From an uncultured Lachnospiraceae bacterium (GTDB lineage: Bacteria; Bacillota; Clostridia; Lachnospirales; Lachnospiraceae): DNA of 42,648 nucleotides. The translations under genes were made by a program, and so were the position numbers. Location of the stretch: assembly GCA_945913255.1 (NCBI GenBank), contig CAMEDC010000028.1, forward strand, positions 1 to 42,648. Reading direction: 5' to 3'. Shown in pieces: positions 8,212 through 16,140 of this stretch (its first letter is position 1; the number at the start of each line of letters is the position of its first letter). The notes below the pieces were generated by a model. The model worked only from the letters and a program-made list of their open reading frames with translations. It did not search any database and was not told where the DNA came from.

Positions 8212-8538
8212 TTATTCCTGCCAGAGCCTGATGGTTTGAATCAGTTTTGATTTGCTCTTATTGTCCATACCGGAAATTAACTGAAGGAGCTCATTGTCCA
8301 GAGCAGTTGTCTTGTATTCGGGTTCCACGCGTCCAATCAGCGAATCCAGGGAAATATTCATAAGCCGGGCATAATACATCAGGATACGGAGAGACATTGC
8401 GGTTCTGTTGTTCTCTACATTACTGATATAGCCGGGGGTAACATTCAGGGCATTTGCCACTTCTGCCTGGGTTAATTTCATTTTGATGCGCAGTTCCTTG
8501 ATTTGGCTTCCAAGGTTATCAAATTCTTCGTCATGCAT
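8212..8538 (-). CDS. Small XRE-family transcriptional regulator
   Basis: This 108-aa protein is almost entirely a helix-turn-helix of the XRE type, with MKLTQAEVANALNVTPGYISNVENNRTAMSL forming the DNA-reading helices and a short helical tail (DNKSKSKLIQTIRLW). The ribosome site GGGAGGA lies 8 nt upstream of the ATG. It is the first gene of a two-gene unit with the MATE pump and is divergent from a second MATE gene. It is therefore well placed to control one or both pumps from the intergenic region 8539-8753. Confidence 0.85.
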   Translation of the reverse strand: MHDEEFDNLGSQIKELRIKMKLTQAEVANALNVTPGYISNVENNRTAMSLRILMYYARLMNISLDSLIGRVEPEYKTTALDNELLQLISGMDNKSKSKLIQTIRLWQE

Positions 8539-8753
8539 ATTATATATCCTCCCTGGTAACTTCTGTATGAAAAAAGTATATAATATCTGGGACAGGATTT
8601 AAACCCATTTTTTGGATACATATTCTTCTTATTGATATATAGATATGAAAAATTAAGTCTTTTCTGATAAAAGAGAGTAATTTTATTATGGTTTTCTATG
8701 GGGTTTTGAGGTAGGATGTGTGTAAAACAGGAAGTACAATGGAGGAAATCATC

Positions 8754-10133
8754 ATGAGCAGGACAACAGATATGACGGTGGGAAAACCGTTGGGGCATAT
8801 CCTGAAATTTATGCTGCCGCTTCTTGTGGGAAATCTGTTTCAGCAGTTTTATAATATGGTAGATTCTCTTGTGGTAGGCAATTATGTGGGAGCGGATGCG
8901 CTTGCAGCGGTGGGAAACTGCGGCTCCGTAACTTTTTTCTTCTTTTCACTGGCAAATGGTCTTGCAACGGGAATCGGTATTTTGACAGCGCAATATTTCG
9001 GAGCACATAATGAAAAGAAAATCAGAACGGTTATTGCAAATGCTTTATATGTTCTGGGAGCAGCTTCTCTGGGCGCCTGTATTCTGGGAATTGTATTCAG
9101 TCCGCAGATCATGAGACTTCTGGCAACGCCGGAGAGGATTATGGCAGATTCCGTCATCTATATGAGGGTCACCTGTGCAGGAATCATTGGAATTGCTTTT
9201 TATAATGGGGCAGCAGCAATCCTGCGTGCGCTGGGGGATTCCAGAACACCGCTTTACTTTTTGATTTTGTCCAGTATTATTAATATAATCCTTGATTTGC
9301 TGTTTGTTCTGCAGTTTCAGTGGGGCGTGTTCGGAGTCGGTTTTGCCACTATCGTTTCACAGTATGTATCGGCGATGGCCTGTATTCTGTATGCCTACAG
9401 CCGAATGTCATATTTCCGGCTGAGGAAGGAGGAACTGCGTCCTGACAGGGAGATGATCTGGCGCTCCGTCTGTCTGGGTGTTCCTCTTGCACTGCAGAGT
9501 GCCATGATTTCTCTGTCCTGTATTGTGCTTCAAGGTGTTATCAATAGTTTTGGAGAGGCCGTCATGGCAGCCTCCACCATCATCAACAGAATTGAGCAGC
9601 TGGTGCAGCAGCCGTTTTGTTCCCTGGCGACAGCATTGACAACCTATGCGGGGCAGAATATCGGTGCGGGCAAGCCGGAGCGCGTGAGAAAAGGCTATCG
9701 GCAGTCAGCTGTCGTGGCAATCTGCTTTGGCTTGTTTATGGTTCCGGTGGCCTATCTGTTCGGCGAGATGATTGTGGGAGCATTTGTCAAAGAGGGAGAA
9801 GTAATTGCCATCGGGACTAAGGCATTGCAAATTACCAGTTCCTTTTATGTGATGCTGGGTATGATACATGTGACACGGTCTGTTTTGAACGGATGTGGGG
9901 ATACCGGTTTTGCCCTCCTGAATGGAGCAACTGAGGTGGCGTGCAGGGTTCTCTATTCTCAGATATTTACCAGAATTCCCATCATGGGCTTTTGGGGCAT
10001 CTGGTTTACTACCGGAGCAACCTGGGCGACTACAGCGTTTGTCTGTATTTTGCGCTATTGTACCGGCATCTGGAAAAGAAGAGGGATGGCAGCCGTGAAG
10101 ACAGAAAATGCAGAGATTGGGGAAAAGGCGTAG
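8754..10133 (+). CDS. MATE-family efflux transporter (second copy)
   Basis: A 459-aa polytopic protein of the MATE family, with about 12 membrane helices. It carries MTVGKPLGHILKFMLPLLVGNLFQQFYNMVDS at the N-terminus, and ILRALGDSRTPLYF and YAGQNIGAGKPER in the two halves. I chose the ATG at 8754 because GGAGGA is 7 nt upstream and the protein then begins like its family; a start at 8718 has no ribosome site. It is only distantly similar to the first MATE gene, so this is not a recent tandem copy. It is followed by truA after 9 bp, probably in the same transcript. Confidence 0.9.
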   Translation: MSRTTDMTVGKPLGHILKFMLPLLVGNLFQQFYNMVDSLVVGNYVGADALAAVGNCGSVTFFFFSLANGLATGIGILTAQYFGAHNEKKIRTVIANALYVLGAASLGACILGIVFSPQIMRLLATPERIMADSVIYMRVTCAGIIGIAFYNGAAAILRALGDSRTPLYFLILSSIINIILDLLFVLQFQWGVFGVGFATIVSQYVSAMACILYAYSRMSYFRLRKEELRPDREMIWRSVCLGVPLALQSAMISLSCIVLQGVINSFGEAVMAASTIINRIEQLVQQPFCSLATALTTYAGQNIGAGKPERVRKGYRQSAVVAICFGLFMVPVAYLFGEMIVGAFVKEGEVIAIGTKALQITSSFYVMLGMIHVTRSVLNGCGDTGFALLNGATEVACRVLYSQIFTRIPIMGFWGIWFTTGATWATTAFVCILRYCTGIWKRRGMAAVKTENAEIGEKA

Positions 10134-10142
10134 GAGATTTGA

Positions 10143-10880
10143 ATGAAGAATTATAAATTGCTCATAGAATATGACGGAACAAGATATTACGGATGGCAGC
10201 GGCAGCCCAATCAGACGACGATACAGGGAAAACTGGAGAGCGTACTGTCTCTGATGTGTGGGAAAGATGTGGAGGTCATCGGGGCAGGCCGGACCGATGG
10301 GGGCGTTCATGCCAGAGGAATGACGGCAAATGTCAATCTGGACACAGAACTGTCACCGGAGGAAATCAGGGATTATCTGAATCGGTATCTGCCGGACGAT
10401 ATAGCGGTGCTGGAGGTGAAGGAAGCTTCTCCGCGGTTTCATGCGCGGTATAATGCCATCGGAAAGACATATCAGTACACCTGTTATGACGGGGATGTCA
10501 AACCTGTCTTTGACAGAAAATATTATACACGCCTGGAAGAGAAGCCGGATGTGGAACGGATGCGGCAGGCAGCAGAGGTACTGATGGGAGAGCATGACTT
10601 CCGGAATTTCTGTGTGAATCCCCGGATGAAAAAATCCACGGTGCGCCTTGTTGACAGGATTGTCATAGAGCGGGACGGAGGATACATTCGTTTTACCTTT
10701 CACGGAACGGGATTTCTGCAGAATATGGTTCGCATTATGGTAGGCACACTATTGGAGGTTGGCTGCGGGCGTATGACTGTAGAGCAGGTGAAAGAAGTTT
10801 TGGAAAATCCGGAGAGACAGAAGGCGGGTCCCACGGCACCGGCGCAGGGATTGTGCCTGATGAGGGTGGATTACGACTAG
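10143..10880 (+). CDS. truA: tRNA pseudouridine(38-40) synthase TruA
   Basis: This 245-aa enzyme converts uridines 38-40 of the tRNA anticodon arm to pseudouridine. The N-terminus KLLIEYDGTRYYGWQRQPN and the catalytic segment GAGRTDGGVHARG, with nucleophile D52, are diagnostic. RFTFHGTGFLQNMVRIMVGTLLEVG near the C-terminus is the second conserved block. Length is normal. It lies 9 bp after the MATE gene, with TAGGAGA before the ATG, so it is translated from the same transcript. A strong hairpin terminator ends the unit at about 11014. Confidence 0.95.
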   Translation: MKNYKLLIEYDGTRYYGWQRQPNQTTIQGKLESVLSLMCGKDVEVIGAGRTDGGVHARGMTANVNLDTELSPEEIRDYLNRYLPDDIAVLEVKEASPRFHARYNAIGKTYQYTCYDGDVKPVFDRKYYTRLEEKPDVERMRQAAEVLMGEHDFRNFCVNPRMKKSTVRLVDRIVIERDGGYIRFTFHGTGFLQNMVRIMVGTLLEVGCGRMTVEQVKEVLENPERQKAGPTAPAQGLCLMRVDYD

Positions 10881-10919
10881 CGAACAGTGCAGCGGATGAA
10901 AAATAACGCAAAGGATAAG

Positions 10920-11014
10920 CCGTTTTTTAGGGAGGTGCAGCTCAAAAAACGGGAAATGCACCTGCCGGTTGACAAATTTCCAAGCGCACTTGGTAGTTGT
11001 CAACCGGCATTTTT
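10920..11014 (+). terminator. Hairpin cluster with intrinsic terminator after truA
   Basis: The terminator stem is 13 bp (10963-10975 with 10997-11009). It holds an inner CCAAG/CTTGG hairpin and is followed by five T. Just upstream, CCGTTTTTT (10920-10928) pairs with AAAAAACGG (10944-10952), and AGGTGCA (10933-10939) pairs with TGCACCT (10957-10963). These two stems exclude each other, and the second touches the base of the terminator. The left half of the terminator contains TTGACA and the right half TTGTCA, which may double as a -35 for the next gene (TATTTT at 11019-11024). Confidence 0.75.
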
Positions 11015-11070
11015 GGTATATTTTAGGAGGTCTTTCAAGAAACACTGTAAAATGAGAGGAGAACAAAAAC

Positions 11071-12078
11071 ATGATTTTATCGGAAAAGATTATTTACCTG
11101 AGAAAGAAGAGCGGGTGGTCGCAGGAGGAACTGGCAGAGAAGCTGAATATCTCCAGACAATCCGTATCTAAATGGGAAAGCGGGACTTCGATTCCCGACA
11201 TTGACAAAATTATTGCCATGAGCGGATTTTTTGGCGTGAGCACGGATTACTTATTAAAAGATGAAATTGATAAGGAACAGCCTTCGGAAACGGATGATGT
11301 TTATGAAGAAACTGCAACAAGAAGTGTTTCCCTGGATGAAGCAAATGGTTTTATGAATCTGACCGGAAAGGTAGCCGGGTGGATTGCAGCGGCAGTTTCC
11401 ATATTTATTCTCTGCCCGGTTCCGTTGATTTTACTGGCAGGACTGCAGGAATACGGAAAGCTTTCCATGGCGGAAAATGCAGCCGGAGGAATCGGCGTGG
11501 CGGTTTTGCTGGTGATGGTGGCAGTCGGTGTGGCGATTGTCATCCTAAACGGAATGCAGCTGCAAAAATATGAGTATATTGAGAAAGAGAGCATCAGTCT
11601 GCAATACGGCGTACAGGGAATTGTTGCCAAGAAAAAAGAGGAATTTGAAGGAACCTTCCGTGCTTGCCTTGTGATTGGCATTACCATCTGTATCTTAAGT
11701 GTGGTGCCCATGATGCTGGTGCTTGCTATATGGGGGGAGAACGAACTGGCGTTGATTTACAGTGTGGCGATTTTACTGGCAATGGTTGCCGCAGGTGTCT
11801 TCCTGATTGTCTGGTCCGGAGAAATCCACGGAAGCTTTCAGAAGCTGCTCCAGGAGGGGGAGTATACTCCTGATGAGAAAGCTTTGGAAAAGAAAACCTC
11901 TTTCTTCTCGGGTATCTACTGGTGCCTTACGGTGGCAATCTTCCTTGCAATCAGCTTCCACTTTGACAGCTGGAAGACCTCCTGGATTATCTGGCCTGTT
12001 GCAGCCTTGCTTTTTGTAGTAATCAACGGTATTATAAAGGCAGTTGTAAAGGTACGCGCGGAGAAGCAGGAAAGATAA
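11071..12078 (+). CDS. XRE-family regulator fused to membrane domain
   Basis: This 335-aa protein has an N-terminal XRE helix-turn-helix (residues ~1-66; SQEELAEKLNISRQSVSKWESG). About six transmembrane helices follow in three pairs (from ~100, ~200 and ~280). Proteins of this architecture are membrane-tethered regulators in Firmicutes and may sense envelope stress or a lipid-phase signal. AGAGGAG precedes the ATG. The LspA-like gene begins 22 bp after its stop, so the two are likely co-transcribed. The target genes are unknown. Confidence 0.8.
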   Translation: MILSEKIIYLRKKSGWSQEELAEKLNISRQSVSKWESGTSIPDIDKIIAMSGFFGVSTDYLLKDEIDKEQPSETDDVYEETATRSVSLDEANGFMNLTGKVAGWIAAAVSIFILCPVPLILLAGLQEYGKLSMAENAAGGIGVAVLLVMVAVGVAIVILNGMQLQKYEYIEKESISLQYGVQGIVAKKKEEFEGTFRACLVIGITICILSVVPMMLVLAIWGENELALIYSVAILLAMVAAGVFLIVWSGEIHGSFQKLLQEGEYTPDEKALEKKTSFFSGIYWCLTVAIFLAISFHFDSWKTSWIIWPVAALLFVVINGIIKAVVKVRAEKQER

Positions 12079-12100
12079 GTCAGGCAAAGGAGTGACGGCA

Positions 12101-12568
12101 GTGGCAGCAGTGTTTTGGATTCTGATTGTATTGGGTATCTTTTTGGGAGATACGCTGATTAAGAACCGTGTGGAAAAGTATGCACAGGTATCCGGGAAAG
12201 TACAGAGGGAAAAGCAGATACTTGGGGGGAAGCTGCTGCTGCGCCGCCATCACAACAAAGGTGCCATACTGAATCTGGGAGAGAGGAAGCGACCTTTGGT
12301 TGCGGTGGTATCCGTCACGATGACAAGTGTGCTGACGGTTGTTTTTCTGTTCAGCCTGGGACAGCGGGGAAAACGTCTGCTGCATCTGGGACTTTCCCTT
12401 TTGCTGGGTGGCTCTTTTAGCAATACCTACGACCGGATGAAACGGAAGTATGTGGTGGACTATGTCAGCTTTGGGGTGAAGTGGGAGCCTTTGCGAAGAG
12501 TTGTATTTAATATCTCCGATTTCTGTATTATGATAGGAGCACTGCTTACCGTACTTGGAGCAGCATAA
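12101..12568 (+). CDS. Signal peptidase II (LspA)-like protein
   Basis: A 155-aa membrane protein with four hydrophobic segments and the layout of lipoprotein signal peptidase: a D/K pair in the first helix (GDTLIKN), NKGAILN in place of N-x-GAAF, GGSFSNTYDRM with KYVVDYVSF carrying the first catalytic-type aspartate, and FNISDFCIMIG carrying the second. The family cleaves prolipoproteins after lipidation. The GTG at 12101 is preferred to that at 12092 because AAAGGAG then sits 8 nt upstream. The insertion of basic residues (RRHHNKG) and the loose first motif suggest a paralogue rather than the housekeeping enzyme. Confidence 0.75.
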   Translation: MAAVFWILIVLGIFLGDTLIKNRVEKYAQVSGKVQREKQILGGKLLLRRHHNKGAILNLGERKRPLVAVVSVTMTSVLTVVFLFSLGQRGKRLLHLGLSLLLGGSFSNTYDRMKRKYVVDYVSFGVKWEPLRRVVFNISDFCIMIGALLTVLGAA

Positions 12569-12607
12569 AAAAGAGTGTATCACTTCATCAGTGATACACT
12601 CTTTTTT
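12567..12607. terminator. Bidirectional intrinsic terminator
   Basis: An 18-bp perfect stem (12567-12584 with 12590-12607) with a 5-nt loop has A tracts on one side and T tracts on the other. It can therefore end both the LspA-like transcript and the convergent carbamate kinase transcript. Confidence 0.9.
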
Positions 12608-13541
12608 ATGCGGTAATAACGGTTCCGGCTTTCCCTGCCACGGCTTCTTTTACCTTTGCCATGGAAGTAATCAATACCTTGCCGGACGGTACCTTTTCCA
12701 GATAACTGATAGCTGCTTCAATCTTGGGGAGCATGGTTCCCGCTTCAAACTGACCGTCAGCGATAAAGGATTTTGCCTGTTCCACAGTCATGGAAACAAT
12801 CGGTGACTGGGTTTCCCTACCGAAGTCTTTATAAACACAGTCCACATTGGTTAAGATGATAAGTTCATCACATTTTAAGTCAGATGCAAGCTTTCCGGCA
12901 ATCGCATCTTTTTCGATGACAGCGGAAGCACCCTTCAGGGCGTGCTGCTGTTCAATCACGGGAATTCCGCCTCCGCCGCAGGCAATGACAACCTGGTCGG
13001 CATCTGCCAGAGTGCGGATAGCTTCTATTTCCAAAATATCAATGGGCCTGGGGGCAGCAACCACACGGCGGAAGCCCTTTCCGGCATCTTCTTTTACATA
13101 ATTCCCTTTTTTTACTTCAATCTCTGCGTCTTCTTTTGACATATATCTTCCAATCACCTTTGTGGGTTCATAGAAGGCTTCGTCATAGGGGTCAACCGTT
13201 ACCTGTGTCAGAATAGTGCTCACCGGCTTTGAGATGCCACGGCTCAGAAGTTCGGAACGCAGTGCGTTCTGAATGTCATAACCGACATAACCCTGACTCA
13301 TGGCAGAGCAGACACACATGGGAGCGGGAGTGTAGTCAATGTAAACACGGCGCAGCTCGGTCATTGCCTTATGAATCATGCTGACCTGAGGCCCGTTACT
13401 GTGCGTAATGGTCAACTGATAATTTTCTTCCACCAGGTCGGCGAGTGCCTTTGCTGTTACTTTCACTGCATCCCACTGTGCTTCGGTGGTGTAGCCCAGT
13501 GCATCATGTCCCAGAGAAACAACAACTTTTTTCTTACTCAT
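12606..13541 (-). CDS. Carbamate kinase-like protein (variant clade)
   Basis: A 311-aa amino-acid-kinase-fold protein that matches carbamate kinase along its length (ADADQVVIACGGGGIPV, GASAVIEKDAIAGKLASDL, GTMLPKIEAAI). The family makes ATP from carbamoyl phosphate, giving carbamate. Two substrate/phosphate loops differ from the textbook form: SLGHDALG (residues 9-16) replaces ALGGNALG, and THSNGPQVS replaces THGNGPQVG. No arginine deiminase or ornithine carbamoyltransferase is adjacent, so the source of carbamoyl phosphate is unclear. GAGAGGTA precedes the ATG. The transcript appears to start near 13730 and carries a long structured leader. Confidence 0.8.
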   Translation of the reverse strand: MSKKKVVVSLGHDALGYTTEAQWDAVKVTAKALADLVEENYQLTITHSNGPQVSMIHKAMTELRRVYIDYTPAPMCVCSAMSQGYVGYDIQNALRSELLSRGISKPVSTILTQVTVDPYDEAFYEPTKVIGRYMSKEDAEIEVKKGNYVKEDAGKGFRRVVAAPRPIDILEIEAIRTLADADQVVIACGGGGIPVIEQQHALKGASAVIEKDAIAGKLASDLKCDELIILTNVDCVYKDFGRETQSPIVSMTVEQAKSFIADGQFEAGTMLPKIEAAISYLEKVPSGKVLITSMAKVKEAVAGKAGTVITA

Positions 13542-13576
13542 AAGTTACCTCTCTATACTCGTTATCATTTTATGGC

Positions 13577-13735
13577 AAAAACAAATGTCTGCTTCGCAGC
13601 CGCTTGTTTTTGATTTCAATACTCGCAAACTTGCACCTTCGGTGCTTATCTGTCTGCTTTGCAGACTGTTTGCTCGTTAATGGTGCAAGAAAAACAAATG
13701 TCTGCTTCGCAGCCGCTTGTTTTTCTTTTGCACAC
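13577..13735 (-). repeat. Structured leader with two identical 35-nt hairpins around a three-way junction
   Basis: A 35-nt hairpin-forming unit occurs identically at 13577-13611 and 13690-13724. Between them, GCAAAC (13625-13630) pairs with GTTTGC (13668-13673) and closes a junction bearing hairpins GCACC/GGTGC (13633-13645) and GTCTGC/GCAGAC (13652-13666). The second 35-nt unit is extended by GTGCAAG/TTGCAC-type pairing. On the minus strand all this lies in the 5' leader of the carbamate kinase gene. It may be a REP-like repeat that landed there or a regulatory leader. The minus-strand text AAGCACCGA also occurs in the repeats at the left edge of the window. Confidence 0.6.
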
Positions 13736-13744
13736 ATTATATCA
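13736..13744 (-). promoter_or_regulatory. Extended -10 promoter for carbamate kinase gene
   Basis: The minus strand reads TGATATAAT, a perfect extended -10, with no good -35. If used, transcription starts at about 13730 and the ~190-nt leader contains the whole structured repeat. Confidence 0.5.
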
Positions 13745-13783
13745 TAATCTCTTTTTCCTGCATAGATGAAAATCGAAGCCCTA

Positions 13784-13812
13784 TTGATTTTCAGAGGTAA
13801 AAAAGGTATGCT
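13784..13812 (+). promoter_or_regulatory. Promoter for the GH42 gene
   Basis: TTGATT (13784-13789) and TATGCT (13807-13812) are separated by 17 bp, about 64 bp upstream of the ATG at 13876. It faces away from the carbamate kinase promoter. The remainder of 13745-13875 shows no other element I can name. Confidence 0.45.
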
Positions 13813-13875
13813 TATCCTGTGACTGCCGTCAGTTGAAAAGGCAGATATCGATGAAAAAACGGGGGATGATAGATA

Positions 13876-15945
13876 ATGGAACAAAAGATGCTTTTCCCGC
13901 AGCTTGGGGGACTCGTGCATGGCGGTGATTATAATCCGGATCAGTGGCTGGACCGCCCGGATATTCTGGAAGAAGATGTGCGCATGATGAAAAAGGCCGG
14001 AATCAACAGTGTGACGCTGGGGGTTTTTTCCTGGGCTGCCTATGAGTCGGTGGAAGGAGAATTTCATTTTGAGTGGTTGGAAGAGATTGTTGAGAATCTT
14101 TACCGAAATGGCATTTATACGGTACTTTCCACGCCTTCCGGCGCGAGACCTGCCTGGCTGGATGAAAAATATCCGGAAGCCATGCGCATGGATAACAGAG
14201 GTGTCCGTAATCATCACGGTTCGCGGCATAATCACTGTATGACTTCTCCGAAATATCGGGAAAAGGTCGGAATTATCGACAGAAAACTGGCGGAGAAATT
14301 CGGGTCTCATCCCGGCGTGATTTTATACCACATTTCCAATGAATTTGGCGGAGAATGTTATTGCCCGCTTTGTGCAAAGCGTTTCCGGGAATATCTGGCA
14401 GATAAATTTGACCATGATATCGAGAAGCTGAATAAAGCCTGGTGGACTTCTTTCTGGAGCCATCACTACAACAGCTTTGAACAGATTGAACCGCCCTATG
14501 CCAATGGTGAAAATAGCATAATGGGACTGAACCTGGAATGGAAACGGTTTACCACACTGAGCATGAATGATTTTATGAAATTTGAGATAGATACCTTGCG
14601 GAGTGTGACACCGGATGTGCCTGTGACGGCGAATTTCATGCGTTTGTTTGACGGGTTGGATTACCGCAAAATGGCACCGGAACTGGATGTAATTTCCTGG
14701 GATAATTATCCCGATTTCCATAATGATCGTGAGAGTTTTGGGGAAACCATGCGCGAGACGGCATTTCAGCATGCGGTGATGCGCTCCCTGAAGCGCGGAA
14801 AACCTTTTATGATGATGGAGAGTACACCGAGTCTGGTAAACTGGCATGCAGTGAACAAGCTGAAGCGTCCCGGAGTACACAGGCTGGCGTGTCTGCAGGC
14901 TGTTGCCTGCGGCTCCGATACGGTGCAGTATTTCCAATGGAGAAAAGGCAGGGGATCCTTTGAACAGTTTCACGGAGCTGTGGTGGATCATCTGGGAACT
15001 GATGATACACGTGTTTTCAGGGAAGTTTCCGAGGTGGGAGAAAGCCTGAAGAAGCTTGCGCCTGTTGCGGGGACGCTGGTTAAGACAAAGGCAGCCTTGC
15101 TGTTTGACTGGGACAACAGGTGGGCAATCCGGGATGTGAAGGCACTTGCGACAGAGACGAAACGATATGAGGAAACCTGTCGGGAAATCTGGGAAGAGTT
15201 CCTGAAACTTGGAGTGGATATGGATGTTGTGGGTTCCGATGAGGACTTAAGTCCTTATACGGTGGTTGTTGCGCCCATGCTGTATCTGCTGCAGGAAGGA
15301 ACAGCCAAGAACCTGCGAAGCTTTGTGGAGCGCGGCGGTCAGCTGCTTGCCACCTATTTCACAGGGTATGTGGATGAAAATCAGCTCTGTTATCTGGGAG
15401 GATTTCCGGGAGACGGACTGAAAGAGTTGTTCGGTATCATCAGCGAGGAGATTGATACCTTCTACCCTTCTGACTCAAACACAGTCTGCTTTGAAGATGA
15501 GAACAGCCATTTTGCGGAAAACGGCAGCTGGGAAGTGAAGGATTATGCGGAAATACTGAGAGTACAGGATGCGGAGGTATTGGGAACCTATGGCAGTGAT
15601 TTTTACGAAGGAACTGCTGCACTGACCTGTAAGAAATACGGTCAGGGAAAGGCTTATTATGCAGCGGCCAGAAGCAGTGCGGAACAGATGCATCCCCTGT
15701 TTGAGCAGATGCTGCGGGATGGAGGCATTGCGTTAAAGGAGCTTCCCGAGAATGTGGAATATCACATACGTGAAGGAGAGGAAGGAACTTATGAGTTTTA
15801 TCTGAACTGCGGCACAGAGCCGGTGATGCTGGAGGGTGTGGAAGGCGTCAACGCAGAAAGTGGTGAGGCAGTCAATGGTTCTCTGATGCTGGATGGCTAT
15901 GGCGTGGCTGTTATCCGTGAGAAGAAGCCGAAAAAAATAGATTAG
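13876..15945 (+). CDS. Beta-galactosidase, glycoside hydrolase family 42
   Basis: This 689-aa enzyme hydrolyses terminal beta-galactosides from oligosaccharides or plant glycans by retention. The GH42 start GGDYNPDQW is clear. The acid/base glutamate is E156 in HISNEFGG, and the nucleophile is E315 in MMMESTPSLVNW. A GH42-type zinc cluster is present (C121, C161, C163, C166). The C-terminal part has the trimerisation domain (VVVAPMLYLL and ERGGQLLATYFTG) and a short beta domain. There is no signal peptide, so the enzyme is cytoplasmic and needs an importer encoded elsewhere. The gene is monocistronic, with no sugar transporter or regulator beside it. Confidence 0.92.
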   Translation: MEQKMLFPQLGGLVHGGDYNPDQWLDRPDILEEDVRMMKKAGINSVTLGVFSWAAYESVEGEFHFEWLEEIVENLYRNGIYTVLSTPSGARPAWLDEKYPEAMRMDNRGVRNHHGSRHNHCMTSPKYREKVGIIDRKLAEKFGSHPGVILYHISNEFGGECYCPLCAKRFREYLADKFDHDIEKLNKAWWTSFWSHHYNSFEQIEPPYANGENSIMGLNLEWKRFTTLSMNDFMKFEIDTLRSVTPDVPVTANFMRLFDGLDYRKMAPELDVISWDNYPDFHNDRESFGETMRETAFQHAVMRSLKRGKPFMMMESTPSLVNWHAVNKLKRPGVHRLACLQAVACGSDTVQYFQWRKGRGSFEQFHGAVVDHLGTDDTRVFREVSEVGESLKKLAPVAGTLVKTKAALLFDWDNRWAIRDVKALATETKRYEETCREIWEEFLKLGVDMDVVGSDEDLSPYTVVVAPMLYLLQEGTAKNLRSFVERGGQLLATYFTGYVDENQLCYLGGFPGDGLKELFGIISEEIDTFYPSDSNTVCFEDENSHFAENGSWEVKDYAEILRVQDAEVLGTYGSDFYEGTAALTCKKYGQGKAYYAAARSSAEQMHPLFEQMLRDGGIALKELPENVEYHIREGEEGTYEFYLNCGTEPVMLEGVEGVNAESGEAVNGSLMLDGYGVAVIREKKPKKID

Positions 15946-16017
15946 GAAAAGACAAAACAAAAAATATTTTTTATAATCGTAAATAAATCGAAAAAAATTC
16001 GAAAATCAAGAAAATAC

Positions 16018-16046
16018 TTGAAAAAGCTTTGATTCGAGTCTATCAT
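16018..16046 (+). promoter_or_regulatory. Promoter of the D-amino-acid/oxoproline gene cluster
   Basis: TTGAAA (16018-16023) and TATCAT (16041-16046) are 17 bp apart. The predicted start, at about 16053, is only a few bases before the hairpin at 16059-16100. Confidence 0.5.
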
Positions 16047-16058
16047 ATGCCCTATAAA

Positions 16059-16100
16059 GAGCAGACAAAGCGGTCTAAACGGTTTTGTCTGCTCTTTTTT
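16059..16100 (+). terminator. Intrinsic terminator in front of the transaminase gene
   Basis: An 11-bp stem (GAGCAGACAAA at 16059-16069 with TTTGTCTGCTC at 16084-16094) is followed by six T. It either ends the GH42 transcript, 110 bp upstream, or, if the promoter at 16018 is real, acts as a promoter-proximal attenuator for the genes that follow. Confidence 0.8.
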
Positions 16101-16140
16101 CAAAATATCAGAACAGGGGAAAACAAGGAGGTATGTGAAT

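Noticed and set aside
10887..11171. A 94-codon frame between truA and the XRE-membrane gene
   Set aside because: It covers the hairpin cluster and terminator and runs out of frame into the regulator gene. An SD-like AGGGAGG followed by ATG at 10956 exists but lies within the hairpins, and the product resembles nothing.
13577..13724. CRISPR array from the repeated 35-nt unit
   Set aside because: Only two copies occur, 113 bp apart; they are strongly self-complementary, with a structured spacer and no cas genes.
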